A stretch of DNA of 64,000 bases from Dehalobacter alkaniphilus (GTDB lineage Bacteria; Bacillota; Desulfitobacteriia; Desulfitobacteriales; Syntrophobotulaceae): the NCBI GenBank assembly GCA_040500365.1, contig CP148031.1, forward strand, positions 558,001 to 622,000, in the 5' to 3' direction. Made by a program: the position numbers and the translations under genes. Under the pieces are notes generated by a model. It made no database searches, was not told where the DNA came from, and saw only the letters and a program-made list of their open reading frames with translations. Below, one piece after another: positions 51,824 through 61,041 of this stretch. Numbering within the stretch: the first letter of the stretch is position 1; each line of letters starts with the position of its first letter.

Positions 51824-51910
51824 TTACCACCACCAGGTTCTGTAACGGTATCTCGGCCTGTATGCGCCAATGAAAAGGGGAAGTCCCAAAGGAAAACCGA
51901 AAAAGAACAT
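51824..51910 (-). CDS. 28-residue aromatic small protein
   Basis: ATG 51910 with AAAGAGGTG ahead. The product is MFFFGFPLGLPLFIGAYRPR followed by YRYRTWWW: a hydrophobic first half and a basic, tryptophan-ended tail. Short gly/aromatic proteins of this kind occur with spore or membrane functions in Firmicutes, but I cannot name the family. Confidence 0.4.
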   Translation of the reverse strand: MFFFGFPLGLPLFIGAYRPRYRYRTWWW

Positions 51911-52114
51911 GCTGTTCACCTCTTTTTATATTGGTAAATGTATCCAGTTTCAATATATGTTCATTATGCCTAAAAATTATCTTGTCTATGATACCGGTCG
52001 TCTTGTTTCTTTATCCAAAAGGTAAAAAGGACAAAAAAAGGATTTAAGATGTTTCGAAAATTATGTTAAGATGTTCCTAAGATCAAAAAGAAATATTGTC
52101 GGGTGGTACATAAA

Positions 52115-53044
52115 ATGGGAAAGATTTATAACGGCTTGACGGAACTTATCGGCGGCACGCCACTGGTAAGACTTCACCATATCTCTGCCGGAATCAATGC
52201 GGAGGTAATTGCGAAGATTGAATCATTCAATCCTGGTGGTAGCATCAAGGACAGGATTGCTTTGAATATGATTCTGGATGCCGAGAAAAAAGGCCTCATA
52301 ACAAAGGATTCGGTGATTATTGAACCGACCAGTGGTAATACCGGCATTGGCTTGGCTTTTGTTGCAGCGGCCAAAGGGTACCGGCTGATCCTGACCATGC
52401 CGGAAACAATGAGTGTAGAGAGGCGGAAGCTGCTTCAGGCTTACGGTGCTGAAGTCATCCTGACGCCAGGTTCGGAAGGGATGACAGGTTCAATTAAAAA
52501 AGCAGCGGAGTTGGCCCGGGAAATCCCAGGATCCTTTATACCCCAGCAGTTTGAAAATCAGGCCAACCCTCAAATTCATCGGGAGACGACGGCTGAGGAA
52601 ATCTGGGCCGATACAGATGGCAAAATAGACATTCTGGTTGCCGGAGTTGGAACAGGAGGCACGCTTACAGGTATAGGAGAAGTTCTGAAGGTGCGTAAAC
52701 CTGAACTAAAGGTGATCGCAGTGGAACCTCAAGGCTCTCCGGTCCTCTCAGGGGGCAGGCCGGGTCCCCACAACCTTCAAGGAATTGGAGCAGGGTTTGT
52801 TCCCGGAGTTTTAAACATTGACCTCATTGATGAAATATTCCAGGTGACGGATCAGGAAGCGTATCAGACGGGAAGAGAACTGGTGAAAAAAGAGGGAATG
52901 CTGGTCGGGATTTCCGCTGGTGCAGCCGCTTTTGCCGCCCTGGAAGTTGCCAAACGTCCAGAAAATGAAGGGAAAATGATTGTGGTCATTCTTCCGGATA
53001 CCGGTGAAAGGTATATAAGTACTGAAATGTTTCAGGATAAATAA
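52115..53044 (+). CDS. cysK: Cysteine synthase CysK
   Basis: 309 residues from ATG 52115; a GTG 12 bases earlier is less likely. Makes cysteine from O-acetylserine and sulfide. NPGGSIKDRI has the PLP lysine (K45), SGNTGIGLA is the substrate loop, GVGTGGTLTG binds the cofactor phosphate. It is 63 bases ahead of metY, and the gene for the acetylserine maker, cysE-like, starts at 63533. Confidence 0.96.
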   Translation: MGKIYNGLTELIGGTPLVRLHHISAGINAEVIAKIESFNPGGSIKDRIALNMILDAEKKGLITKDSVIIEPTSGNTGIGLAFVAAAKGYRLILTMPETMSVERRKLLQAYGAEVILTPGSEGMTGSIKKAAELAREIPGSFIPQQFENQANPQIHRETTAEEIWADTDGKIDILVAGVGTGGTLTGIGEVLKVRKPELKVIAVEPQGSPVLSGGRPGPHNLQGIGAGFVPGVLNIDLIDEIFQVTDQEAYQTGRELVKKEGMLVGISAGAAAFAALEVAKRPENEGKMIVVILPDTGERYISTEMFQDK

Positions 53045-53107
53045 ATATAATTACCTAGAAACATATGAACATATAAACATTTAAAGATATTTAAGAGGGG
53101 AAATAAT

Positions 53108-54391
53108 ATGAGCAAAAATAACTGGAAATTTGATACTCTGCAAGTACATGCCGGTCAGGTGCCTGATCCGACAACAGGTTCCAGAGCAGTACCAATTTAT
53201 CAGACGACTTCGTATGTATTTAAGGATACGGATCATGCGGCTAAATTATTCAGCCTGGAGGAATCCGGCAATATCTATACCCGGATGATGAATCCGACGA
53301 CGGATGTCCTGGAAAAGAGGATTGCAGCGCTGGAGGGCGGAGCTGCCGCGATTGCAACAGCATCCGGATCGGCCGCTGTCACGTATGCCATCTTAAATAT
53401 TGCCGGCGCTGGCGATGAGATTGTATCTGCGAATACGTTGTATGGTGGAACCTATAATTTGTTTTCGACGACGCTGGCCAGACTTGGTTTAAAAACCACG
53501 TTTGTGAATCCCGATGAGCTGGAAAATTTCCGGGCTGCCATCACGAAAAAAACAAAAGCCATCTATATAGAAGCCCTTGGCAATCCGGGCATCAACATTG
53601 TCGATATTGAGGCTGTGGCCCAAATCGCGCATGAAAATGGTATCCCGCTGATTATCGATAGCACATTTGCATCACCTTACCTTCTCAAACCGATCGAATT
53701 CGGCGCGGATATTGTTGTGCATTCCGCAACGAAGTTTATCGGCGGACATGGTACGACAATCGGAGGACTGATCATTGATTCCGGAAAATTTGATTGGTCG
53801 GCAAGCGGCGAATTTCCGGGGATGACCGAACCTGATCCGAGCTATCATGGCCTAAAATACTTTGAAGCACTTGGACCGTTGGCCTATATTTCCAAAATCC
53901 GGCTGCAGCTGATCCGGGATACGGGAGCAACGATCAGCCCGTTTAATTCGTTCCTTTTGCTTCAGGGGCTTGAGACTCTGTCTCTCCGGGTCAGACAGCA
54001 TGTGGAGAACACCAGGAAAGTCGTTGATTTCCTCCAGAGTCATCCGCGTGTCTCCTGGGTCAATTACCCGGAACTTGAAGGAAACAAATACCATGCGCTA
54101 GCCAAAAAATACTTTCCGAAAGGAAGCGGTTCGATTTTTACTTTTGGGATTAAGGGCGGCATCAAAGAAGGCAAAAGGTTTATCAATAACCTGGAGCTGT
54201 TCTCTTTACTCGCGAATGTCGCCGATGCTAAATCTCTTGTGATTCATCCGGCCAGCACGACTCATGCCCAGCTGTCTGAGCAAGAACAGCTTGCTTCCGG
54301 CGTGACGCCGGATATGATCAGACTGTCCATCGGCATTGAGGATGCTGAAGACATTATTGCCGATCTGAAGCAGGCACTCGATAAAATCTGA
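53108..54391 (+). CDS. metY: O-acetylhomoserine sulfhydrylase MetY
   Basis: 427 residues, the length usual for O-acetylhomoserine enzymes rather than shorter cystathionine synthases. FDTLQVHAGQVPDPTTGSRA opens it, the PLP lysine lies in HSATKFIGGH (K209), and the end region IHPASTTHAQL, then GVTPDMIRLSIGIEDAED is typical. It makes homocysteine from O-acetylhomoserine and sulfide. Transcription with cysK is likely; a large palindrome follows. Confidence 0.93.
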   Translation: MSKNNWKFDTLQVHAGQVPDPTTGSRAVPIYQTTSYVFKDTDHAAKLFSLEESGNIYTRMMNPTTDVLEKRIAALEGGAAAIATASGSAAVTYAILNIAGAGDEIVSANTLYGGTYNLFSTTLARLGLKTTFVNPDELENFRAAITKKTKAIYIEALGNPGINIVDIEAVAQIAHENGIPLIIDSTFASPYLLKPIEFGADIVVHSATKFIGGHGTTIGGLIIDSGKFDWSASGEFPGMTEPDPSYHGLKYFEALGPLAYISKIRLQLIRDTGATISPFNSFLLLQGLETLSLRVRQHVENTRKVVDFLQSHPRVSWVNYPELEGNKYHALAKKYFPKGSGSIFTFGIKGGIKEGKRFINNLELFSLLANVADAKSLVIHPASTTHAQLSEQEQLASGVTPDMIRLSIGIEDAEDIIADLKQALDKI

Positions 54392-54420
54392 GTGAGCCAT
54401 AAGGCATTATGCATGTATAC

Positions 54421-54532
54421 GGGGCGTAATCTAACCGCTCTTCGGCTATTAGCGCCCTCCTGGCGCTAATAGCCGTGCTTCACATCCATGTTACGTTTGA
54501 GTGCGGTTAGATTACATCCCGTTTATATTTTT
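54421..54532 (+). repeat. Nested perfect palindromes after metY (terminator-like)
   Basis: Inner pair GGCTATTAGCGCC (54444-54456) and GGCGCTAATAGCC (54462-54474), 13 bp with a 5-base loop. Outer pair GTAATCTAACCGC (54426-54438) and GCGGTTAGATTAC (54503-54515), 13 bp. GGGG/CCC can extend the outer stem, and a T-run lies at 54526-54532. It may serve as the metY terminator but is larger than needed. Confidence 0.8.
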
Positions 54533-54589
54533 TAGAAGTGATAGATGGTTTCCAGGGTCATAAATTTTTATGCAGTCTAAAATGCCAAG

Positions 54590-55510
54590 TTAGTCAGGCA
54601 AAGATGCATATTGATTCGAAACAAGACCGGCTGATTCCAGGCAGAAGTGAATAAAAGTTTCTGCCCAGGGAGACAGGGTTCTTTTTTTATGGTGGGCAAA
54701 ATAGAACATTCTTTTTTTGGGCAGTTCGGCAAGTTCATAGGCATTGATCTGTCTGCTTTTGACATAATCCAGAGCGGCTATGCCAGAAATGATCGAGATG
54801 CCAATCCCTTCCCTGACACTTTCTTTAAGAGCTTCGAGGTTGTCGCAGTAGCCGGCAACCTGCAAGTCGGAAAGCGTAATGCCTGATGTATGCAGCATTT
54901 GAACAACATTTGCCTGGGTGCCCGAATCTGACTTCCGAAAAATAAAAGGGTAATCCACCAGTTCAGTGATGGAAATATGATTGTTTAGACAAATGTTGCT
55001 GGGTGTGATTAAGACCAGCTTTTCTTGCAGAAAAGGAATAAAAGTTAACTGATCCTCATGGTATTGTTTACCCAGCACCCCGATTTCAACATCCCCGTTC
55101 AACAGCTTTTCTGCAACAATTTCCGAACCGCTCTGGTCAAGGACAAATTGAATTCCTTTGTACTCACCTAAAAATTTGGCCAATAAAGGTGGTATTGCAT
55201 ATTTAGCTGGAACACTGCTGGCCGCAATATGAAGATGACCGTCAATTTTCGTAGTCCAACCTTTCATTTCCCATAGTGCCCTGTCTTTTACATTGAGTAT
55301 TTCTCTAGCCCATGGATATAATTTTTCCCCAAAAGGCGTTAAGACAATTTCCTTTCCAAGCCGGTCAAACAGTTTTTGACCAAAGTAGTGCTCCAGATTG
55401 CTTATATGCGTACTGACCGTTGACTGGCTTAAAAAAAGACTTTGGGCAGCCTTAGAAAAGCTGTTTTTTTCCGCTACTTGTGTAAAAATCTCTAATTGAT
55501 GCAACAGCAT
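54590..55510 (-). CDS. LysR-family regulator (CysL/selenium-type)
   Basis: 306 residues from ATG 55510, GGGAG 8 bases ahead. The HTH is at about 3-60 (KNSFSKAAQSLFLSQSTVST), followed by the usual effector-binding domain (SSVPAKYAIPPLLAKFL, then FRKSDSGTQANVV). It sits between a sulfur-assimilation operon and a divergent double-cubane reductase operon; it most likely controls the latter, and the 230-base divergent region should hold its site. Confidence 0.85.
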   Translation of the reverse strand: MLLHQLEIFTQVAEKNSFSKAAQSLFLSQSTVSTHISNLEHYFGQKLFDRLGKEIVLTPFGEKLYPWAREILNVKDRALWEMKGWTTKIDGHLHIAASSVPAKYAIPPLLAKFLGEYKGIQFVLDQSGSEIVAEKLLNGDVEIGVLGKQYHEDQLTFIPFLQEKLVLITPSNICLNNHISITELVDYPFIFRKSDSGTQANVVQMLHTSGITLSDLQVAGYCDNLEALKESVREGIGISIISGIAALDYVKSRQINAYELAELPKKRMFYFAHHKKRTLSPWAETFIHFCLESAGLVSNQYASLPD

Positions 55511-55741
55511 GATATTCACTCCCTGCAGATAGGATAGGCCGTTAGTCTTTGCTTTATCCGTTAGTCCGTTAACGTTAATGATTTCATATTATCGTTATTA
55601 TCGATAGATAGCAATCCTATTTAAAGATAAAAAGTATTTCAAGAAAGATCTGACGCTTGCTATAATAAAGTAATTTGAAAGCTTAAAGCAGAGGGAATTA
55701 ATGCTTAATCAATTATTGAAAAGGTATGCTGGAGGCCCGAG
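55511..55741. promoter_or_regulatory. Divergent control region, LysR gene / double-cubane pair
   Basis: TTGCTATAAT near 55659-55668 is a good -10 region for the + strand. GATAGCAATCCTAT near 55609-55621 and AGGATAG near 55542 are possible halves of a LysR-type site. I cannot delimit an operator exactly. Confidence 0.45.
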
Positions 55742-56506
55742 ATGAAATGGACAGTGGGTATCGACATCGGATCCGTATCAACCAAAGCAGTTCTTTTTAA
55801 TGGAGAACAGGTTGATTCAAAAATTATTCCGACCGGCTGGAGCCCTTCTCAGGCAGGGCAGGAGGTTCTGGAGCGTCTGTTGAAGCTGCAGGAACTGACC
55901 CGTGATGATATTAGCTTGCTTGTCGGTACAGGCTATGGCCGTATTCAACAGGGAATGTTTGATAAAACGTTCAGTGAAATTACCTGCCATGCTCGCGGTG
56001 TAAATTATCTGCTGCCGGAAGCCTGCGGGTTGATTGATATTGGCGGTCAGGACAGCAAGGTGATCGGTTTTGGCGAAAAGGGCAAAGTTGAAGACTTTGT
56101 GCTGAACGACAAATGCGCGGCCGGAACCGGAAGGTTCCTGCAAGTAACCGCCCAGACACTGGGCCTGGAGGTTTCGCAGTTATCCGCTCTCGCCGAAGAT
56201 GCCGACCCAGCTGACATCAACAGTATGTGTGCAGTATTTGCTGAATCAGAAATCATCGGCTTGCTGGCGCAGGGCATTACTGTCGAAAGTATTGTCGCCG
56301 GTTTGTTAAAGTCCATCGCGAAACGCATCAGCGTGATGGCTGGGAAGATCCATTTTCAGGATACCGTTGCTTTTTGCGGCGGGGTAGCTCAGAACCAGGT
56401 GCTTAAAGACCTGCTTAGTCAGGAAATAGGATGCAGGCTGGTTGTGCCGCCGAGTCCTCAGGCTGTAGGGGCTCTGGGAGCTGCGGTCCTGGGGTATGAA
56501 TTATAA
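55742..56506 (+). CDS. Activase of the 2-hydroxyacyl-CoA dehydratase / double-cubane family
   Basis: 254 residues. It has the actin-like ATPase fold of HgdC-type activators: GIDIGSVSTKAVLF, DIGGQDSKV, CGGVAQN. Two cysteines, C125 (NDKCAAGTGRF) and C163 (NSMCAVFAESE), bridge one [4Fe-4S] cluster between two subunits. ATP use drives low-potential electrons to its partner, encoded 20 bases downstream. With a single partner subunit, the pair fits the double-cubane cluster protein reductase (YjiL-like) better than a true dehydratase. Confidence 0.88.
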   Translation: MKWTVGIDIGSVSTKAVLFNGEQVDSKIIPTGWSPSQAGQEVLERLLKLQELTRDDISLLVGTGYGRIQQGMFDKTFSEITCHARGVNYLLPEACGLIDIGGQDSKVIGFGEKGKVEDFVLNDKCAAGTGRFLQVTAQTLGLEVSQLSALAEDADPADINSMCAVFAESEIIGLLAQGITVESIVAGLLKSIAKRISVMAGKIHFQDTVAFCGGVAQNQVLKDLLSQEIGCRLVVPPSPQAVGALGAAVLGYEL

Positions 56507-56525
56507 AAGAGGAGGAACAAGAAAA

Positions 56526-57668
56526 ATGAGAGCTCAAACAATGGCTTACTTCGACCAGCTGATCCCTAGCGGGATGGTCATGGCCAAGGAGGCCAAGGAA
56601 CAAGGCAGAAATGTAGTAGGGTATTATTGTGTATTTTCCCCGATAGAACTCATCGAGGCTGCAGGGGCAGTGCCAGTTGGGCTTTGTGCGACCAAACAGG
56701 AACCGATAGCCGAGGCGGAAAAAGTGCTGCCGCGTAATCTATGTCCGCTGGTCAAATCCAGTTACGGCTTCGCTGTAAGCGGCAAATGTCCCTTTTTTCA
56801 TTTTGCAGATATCGTTCTGGCCGAAACGACCTGTGACGGCAAGAAAAAGATGTACGAGCTGTTGGCGGAGCATAAACCGATGATCGTACTGGATATTCCG
56901 AATAGCTCCAATCTGGAAGACAGACAGGCCCATTGGGTCAAACAGATTTACCGAGCCAAGGATTATTTTGAAAAGAATTTAGATGTCAAGATCAGCAAAG
57001 AAAAACTTGCTGAGGTCATCAGGACCTACAACGAGGAAAGAAAGCTTTTAATGGAACTGGTTAGTCTCAATAAACTGCATCCGACTCCAATTTCAGGTAC
57101 AGATCTGCTAAAAGTGCTGTGGGGAAGAAGCTTCCAGTTCAAACGCGATGAATACACTGCCAAGGTCAAGGAACTGATTGCTGAACTAAAAGAAATGACA
57201 GCAAAAGGTGAAGGTGCCTCCCAGTCTTCCAGCAAACGGATACTCATCACAGGATGTCCTACGGGCACCGGACAGGAAAAAGTCATGCAGGTTATTGAAG
57301 AAGCAGGCGGAGCGATTGTGCTGCAAGAATCCTGCAGCGGCATTAAAGGTCTGGTTGATCTTGTATCCGAGGAAATGGATCCGTTCGAAGCCCTGGCTGA
57401 AAAATACAGCAAGATCCCGTGCTCCTGCAGTTCCCCAAATACCGGCCGCTTTGAACTGCTGAGCAGACTGGTTCAGGAATACAAAGTGGACGGGGTAGTG
57501 GATATCACGCTGCAAGCCTGTCATACGTACAATATTGAATCTTATTCGATCAAGGAACATTTGAAAAAGAACCACAACATCCCGCTTCTACAGATTGAAA
57601 CAGACTACAGCGATGCTGACCGCCAGCAGATCAAGCTCAGAGTTGATGCCTTTTTGGAAATGTTGTAG
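56526..57668 (+). CDS. Double-cubane cluster protein (HgdB/YjiM family)
   Basis: 380 residues from ATG 56526, GAGGAGG ahead. It belongs to the 2-hydroxyacyl-CoA dehydratase subunit fold: YYCVFSPIELIEAAGAVPVG, then RNLCPLVKSSYGF and SGKCPFFHFAD with ordered cysteines, ESCSGIKGLVD and the end region QACHTYNIESYSIKEHL. Only one such subunit is encoded, so a homodimer with a double-cubane [8Fe-9S] cluster is likely. Family members reduce difficult small substrates (e.g. acetylene in vitro); the natural substrate is unknown. Confidence 0.8.
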   Translation: MRAQTMAYFDQLIPSGMVMAKEAKEQGRNVVGYYCVFSPIELIEAAGAVPVGLCATKQEPIAEAEKVLPRNLCPLVKSSYGFAVSGKCPFFHFADIVLAETTCDGKKKMYELLAEHKPMIVLDIPNSSNLEDRQAHWVKQIYRAKDYFEKNLDVKISKEKLAEVIRTYNEERKLLMELVSLNKLHPTPISGTDLLKVLWGRSFQFKRDEYTAKVKELIAELKEMTAKGEGASQSSSKRILITGCPTGTGQEKVMQVIEEAGGAIVLQESCSGIKGLVDLVSEEMDPFEALAEKYSKIPCSCSSPNTGRFELLSRLVQEYKVDGVVDITLQACHTYNIESYSIKEHLKKNHNIPLLQIETDYSDADRQQIKLRVDAFLEML

Positions 57669-57702
57669 AATAGCAATTCTCTTCGAGTGCCGCTAATTAA
57701 TG

Positions 57703-57763
57703 AAAACCACTTTCTCCTGCGATGTTAGATGATCTATGTTCGCAGGAGAAAGTGGTTTTTTGG
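57703..57763 (+). terminator. Very long perfect terminator stem
   Basis: AAAACCACTTTCTCCTGCG (57703-57721) is exactly complementary to 57741-57759, giving a 19-bp stem with a 19-base loop, and is followed by TT. It ends the double-cubane operon. Confidence 0.85.
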
Positions 57764-57903
57764 TATTAAGATAAAAATTGATCAGGGTTAACAGGATGAT
57801 GAAGACGAGATGGAGAGCAGACCGACTGCTTTTGTCTTTTTCATTTTGATTATTTACAATGGAACTGCACAATCAACAGCTGCTGTGTTATCAACACACA
57901 CGG

Positions 57904-57932
57904 TTGACTTATTATGATCGGCATATTATGAT
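57904..57932 (+). promoter_or_regulatory. csoR promoter
   Basis: TTGACT (57904-57909), 17-base spacer, TATGAT (57927-57932). Directly followed by the GC-rich dyad. Confidence 0.75.
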
Positions 57933-57934
57933 TA

Positions 57935-57967
57935 CCTTAGCCCCTCCCCGCTGGGGAGGGGCTAAGG
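57935..57967. promoter_or_regulatory. Candidate CsoR operator (15-bp perfect dyad)
   Basis: CCTTAGCCCCTCCCC and GGGGAGGGGCTAAGG are perfect reverse complements with a GCT loop, 33 bases in all, 3 bases after the -10 box. GC-rich dyads of this kind (C-run facing G-run) are the known CsoR targets. The right arm also contains AAGG of the gene's AAGGAGG site, so in RNA the hairpin can mask translation too. Confidence 0.65.
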
Positions 57968-57977
57968 AGGTAATTAA

Positions 57978-58244
57978 TTGAACACTCAAAAAAAACAAGC
58001 CCTTCAGGCTTTAAAAACAGCTCAGGGCCAAATTGAAGCGACAATTAAGATGATTGAAGAGGGAAGGTATTGCGTCGATGTATCAAATCAAATCCTTGCG
58101 ACACAATCCCTCTTGAAAAAAGCAAATTTGCTGATCCTGAAACAGCATATGGAGCACTGTGTAACCGAAGCTTTCGAACAGGGTAACGGCAGGGAAAAAA
58201 TTGATGAGATCATGGCAATCCTGGCAAAGGTGACCAATAAATAA
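57978..58244 (+). CDS. csoR: Copper-sensing repressor CsoR
   Basis: 88 residues from TTG 57978. The Cu(I) ligand set C-x24-H-x3-C is complete: C32, H57, C61. Surrounding sequence (LKTAQGQIEATIKMIEEGRY) is the CsoR four-helix bundle. It represses copper export genes until Cu(I) binds. Its dyad lies on its own promoter, and copA and copZ follow. Confidence 0.92.
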   Translation: MNTQKKQALQALKTAQGQIEATIKMIEEGRYCVDVSNQILATQSLLKKANLLILKQHMEHCVTEAFEQGNGREKIDEIMAILAKVTNK

Positions 58245-58338
58245 AGGCCAATAAATACAAAATAAATACAATAGGTAATAAATTTGACAAAAAAATAGAT
58301 AATTATATGAGGGCTAGATCACTGAAAAGAGGTACACG

Positions 58339-60795
58339 ATGATGCAAAAGTCGCTGAAAATAGAAGGAATGACCTGTGCAGCCTGTGCCAGAGCGGTAGA
58401 AAGAGTAACGAAAAAGCTTGATGGCATATCTGAAAGCAATGTGAACCTGGCGACGGAAAAGCTGAATATCGTTTTTGATGAAACAAAAATTTCAGTTGCG
58501 GATATCCAGGCAGCTGTGGAAAAAGCAGGCTATAAAGCGCTGACCGATACAGCCAGCAAGACACTGAAAATAGAGGGGATGACCTGCACATCTTGCGCAA
58601 AGGCTGTCGAAAGAGCCGTACGGAAACTGCAGGGCGTTGAAGAGGCCAATGTTAACTTTGCCACAGAGAAATTAAACATCCGCTATGAACCTTCCCTGCT
58701 GCGTGTTTCAGATATCAAAAAGACTGTTGAAAAAGCCGGATACAGCGCTCTGGAAGAAGCAAAGATTGATGAAGACAAAGAAAAAAAAGAAAGGGAAAGA
58801 AAAGCTCTCTGGCGGAGGTTTATGCTGTCCGCTATCTTTACGGTTCCGCTTTTAAGTATTACGATGGGACATATGTTTGGCAGTGCTGTTGGCTTTCATT
58901 TGCCGGAAATGATTGATCCGATGATGAATCCTTTAAACTTCGCCCTTATCCAGCTGATTCTTGTTCTGCCTGTGATGATCGCAGGTTATAAGTTCTTTGC
59001 CATTGGGTTTAAAACGCTACTCAAGGGAAGCCCGAATATGGATTCGCTCATTGCAATGGGTACTTCGGCAGGGTTCATTTATGGAGTCTTTGCAGTTTTT
59101 CAGATTTTCAGGGGAAATACTGAATATGCGAATCATCTGTACTTTGAAGCGGCAGGTGTGATTTTGACACTGATTACACTGGGCAAATATCTGGAATCTG
59201 TAACGAAGGGCAAGACCTCGGAAGCGATTAAAAAGTTGATGGGGCTTACACCGAAGACGGCCATCATTATCCGGGATGGGAAAGAAATTGAGATCCCGAT
59301 CGAAGAGGTTGAGACCGGTGATATTATCTTTGTGAAACCGGGAGAGAAAATGCCTGTTGACGGTAATGTCGTTGAAGGGACTACTTCCGTGGATGAATCC
59401 ATGCTGACCGGAGAAAGCATTCCGGTAGAAAAGAATCCCAGGGATGCGATCATCGGGGCCAGCATTAATAAAAACGGGATCATTAAATATGTAGCGACCA
59501 AAGTCGGAAAGGACACGGTCCTCGCGCAGATCATCAAATTGGTTGAGGAAGCACAGGGCTCCAAAGCGCCGATCGCAAAGCTGGCCGACGTGATTTCCGG
59601 TTACTTTGTACCGGCGGTGATGGGGATTGCTCTGCTCTCGGCTTTAGGATGGTATTTTATTGGTGGGCAGTCCTTGGTCTTTGCGCTGACTATCTTTATA
59701 TCGGTACTCGTTATCGCCTGCCCATGTGCTCTGGGGCTGGCCACACCAACCGCGATCATGGTCGGAACAGGCAAAGGCGCCGAATATGGGGTCTTGATCA
59801 AGAGCGGAGTAGCCTTAGAAACGACACATAAAATTAATACCATCGTTTTTGATAAAACCGGTACGATCACGGAAGGGAAACCCAAAGTCACAGACGTTAT
59901 TACTGCTGATGGGATCAGTCAAAACGATCTTCTGCAGCTTGCCGCCTCAGCCGAAAAAGGATCGGAGCACCCGCTTGGAGAAGCAATTGTTAAGGAAGCT
60001 GAGGATAAGAAGCTTAGCTTTAAGAAACCAGATGTGTTTAAGGCAATTCCCGGTCAGGGGATCGAAGTACAGATCGAAGGCAGAGCTATGTTGCTTGGCA
60101 ACAAAAAAATGATGGGCGAAAGGGGAATATCTCTTCTTCACTTTGAGGGAACCTCGGATCAATTGGCCAGAGAAGGCAAGACTCCGATGTATATTGCGAT
60201 CGATAACACCTTAGCTGGAATTATTGCTGTAGCCGATACGGTCAAAGAAAACAGCAGTAGGGCGATTGAAATCCTCCACAAAATGAATATTGAAGTTGTC
60301 ATGATTACCGGTGACAACCAAAGAACGGCCGAGGCTATCGCCAAATTGGTCGGAATCGACAGAACGCTGGCTGAAGTCCTGCCTCAGGATAAGGCAAACG
60401 AAGTGAAGAAGCTCCAACAGGAAGGCAGGAAGGTCGCCATGGTCGGCGACGGCATCAACGACGCTCCGGCCCTCGCCCAGGCAGATATCGGGATAGCTAT
60501 CGGTTCAGGCACGGACGTTGCGATGGAATCCGCGGATATTATTCTGATGCGAAGCGACCTGCTCGATGTTCCGGCTGCGATCCAGTTAAGCAAAAATACA
60601 ATCAGAAATATTAAGCAAAATTTATTTTGGGCATTTGGTTACAATATCCTTGGTATCCCTATTGCGATGGGAATCCTGTATATCTTTGGAGGCCCCCTGC
60701 TGAATCCGGCCATTGCCGCCGCTGTCATGAGCTTTAGCTCGGTGTCGGTATTGCTGAATGCACTGAGACTAAAACGGTTCAGGCCGGTAAGATAA
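58339..60795 (+). CDS. copA: Copper-exporting P-type ATPase CopA
   Basis: 818 residues. Two N-terminal metal domains have GMTCAAC (C13, C16) and GMTCTSC (C83, C86). Eight membrane spans follow, with the ion-path motif CPCALG near residue 460, the phosphorylated aspartate in DKTGTITEG near 504, TGDNQRTA and GDGINDAP near 702. It pumps Cu(I) out of the cell. AAAAGAGG lies 8 bases before the first of two ATGs. Confidence 0.96.
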   Translation: MMQKSLKIEGMTCAACARAVERVTKKLDGISESNVNLATEKLNIVFDETKISVADIQAAVEKAGYKALTDTASKTLKIEGMTCTSCAKAVERAVRKLQGVEEANVNFATEKLNIRYEPSLLRVSDIKKTVEKAGYSALEEAKIDEDKEKKERERKALWRRFMLSAIFTVPLLSITMGHMFGSAVGFHLPEMIDPMMNPLNFALIQLILVLPVMIAGYKFFAIGFKTLLKGSPNMDSLIAMGTSAGFIYGVFAVFQIFRGNTEYANHLYFEAAGVILTLITLGKYLESVTKGKTSEAIKKLMGLTPKTAIIIRDGKEIEIPIEEVETGDIIFVKPGEKMPVDGNVVEGTTSVDESMLTGESIPVEKNPRDAIIGASINKNGIIKYVATKVGKDTVLAQIIKLVEEAQGSKAPIAKLADVISGYFVPAVMGIALLSALGWYFIGGQSLVFALTIFISVLVIACPCALGLATPTAIMVGTGKGAEYGVLIKSGVALETTHKINTIVFDKTGTITEGKPKVTDVITADGISQNDLLQLAASAEKGSEHPLGEAIVKEAEDKKLSFKKPDVFKAIPGQGIEVQIEGRAMLLGNKKMMGERGISLLHFEGTSDQLAREGKTPMYIAIDNTLAGIIAVADTVKENSSRAIEILHKMNIEVVMITGDNQRTAEAIAKLVGIDRTLAEVLPQDKANEVKKLQQEGRKVAMVGDGINDAPALAQADIGIAIGSGTDVAMESADIILMRSDLLDVPAAIQLSKNTIRNIKQNLFWAFGYNILGIPIAMGILYIFGGPLLNPAIAAAVMSFSSVSVLLNALRLKRFRPVR

Positions 60796-60823
60796 CTCAA
60801 TTAATCTATGAGGAGTGTAAAAC

Positions 60824-61039
60824 ATGAAAAAGAAAATTGCAATCGAAGGCATGAGCTGCAGCCACTGTGTCAGTCATGTAAAAGAGGCCTTAAGTGAATT
60901 TGAAGGTGTAACAGAGGTCGATGTGAATTTGGAGTCCAAGACGGCCATACTGGAATCATTAAGTGACATCAAAGATGAAGCGATTCAATTAGCGATTGAG
61001 GATGCCGGTTACGGAGTCGTAGGAATCGAGGTCTTATAA
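60824..61039 (+). CDS. copZ: Copper chaperone CopZ
   Basis: 71 residues, one HMA domain: GMSCSHC near residue 9 binds Cu(I), and DVNLESKTAIL and EDAGYGVVGI complete the ferredoxin-like fold. It delivers copper to CopA and CsoR. 28 bases behind copA, GAGGAG before the ATG. Confidence 0.9.
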   Translation: MKKKIAIEGMSCSHCVSHVKEALSEFEGVTEVDVNLESKTAILESLSDIKDEAIQLAIEDAGYGVVGIEVL

Positions 61040-61041
61040 TT

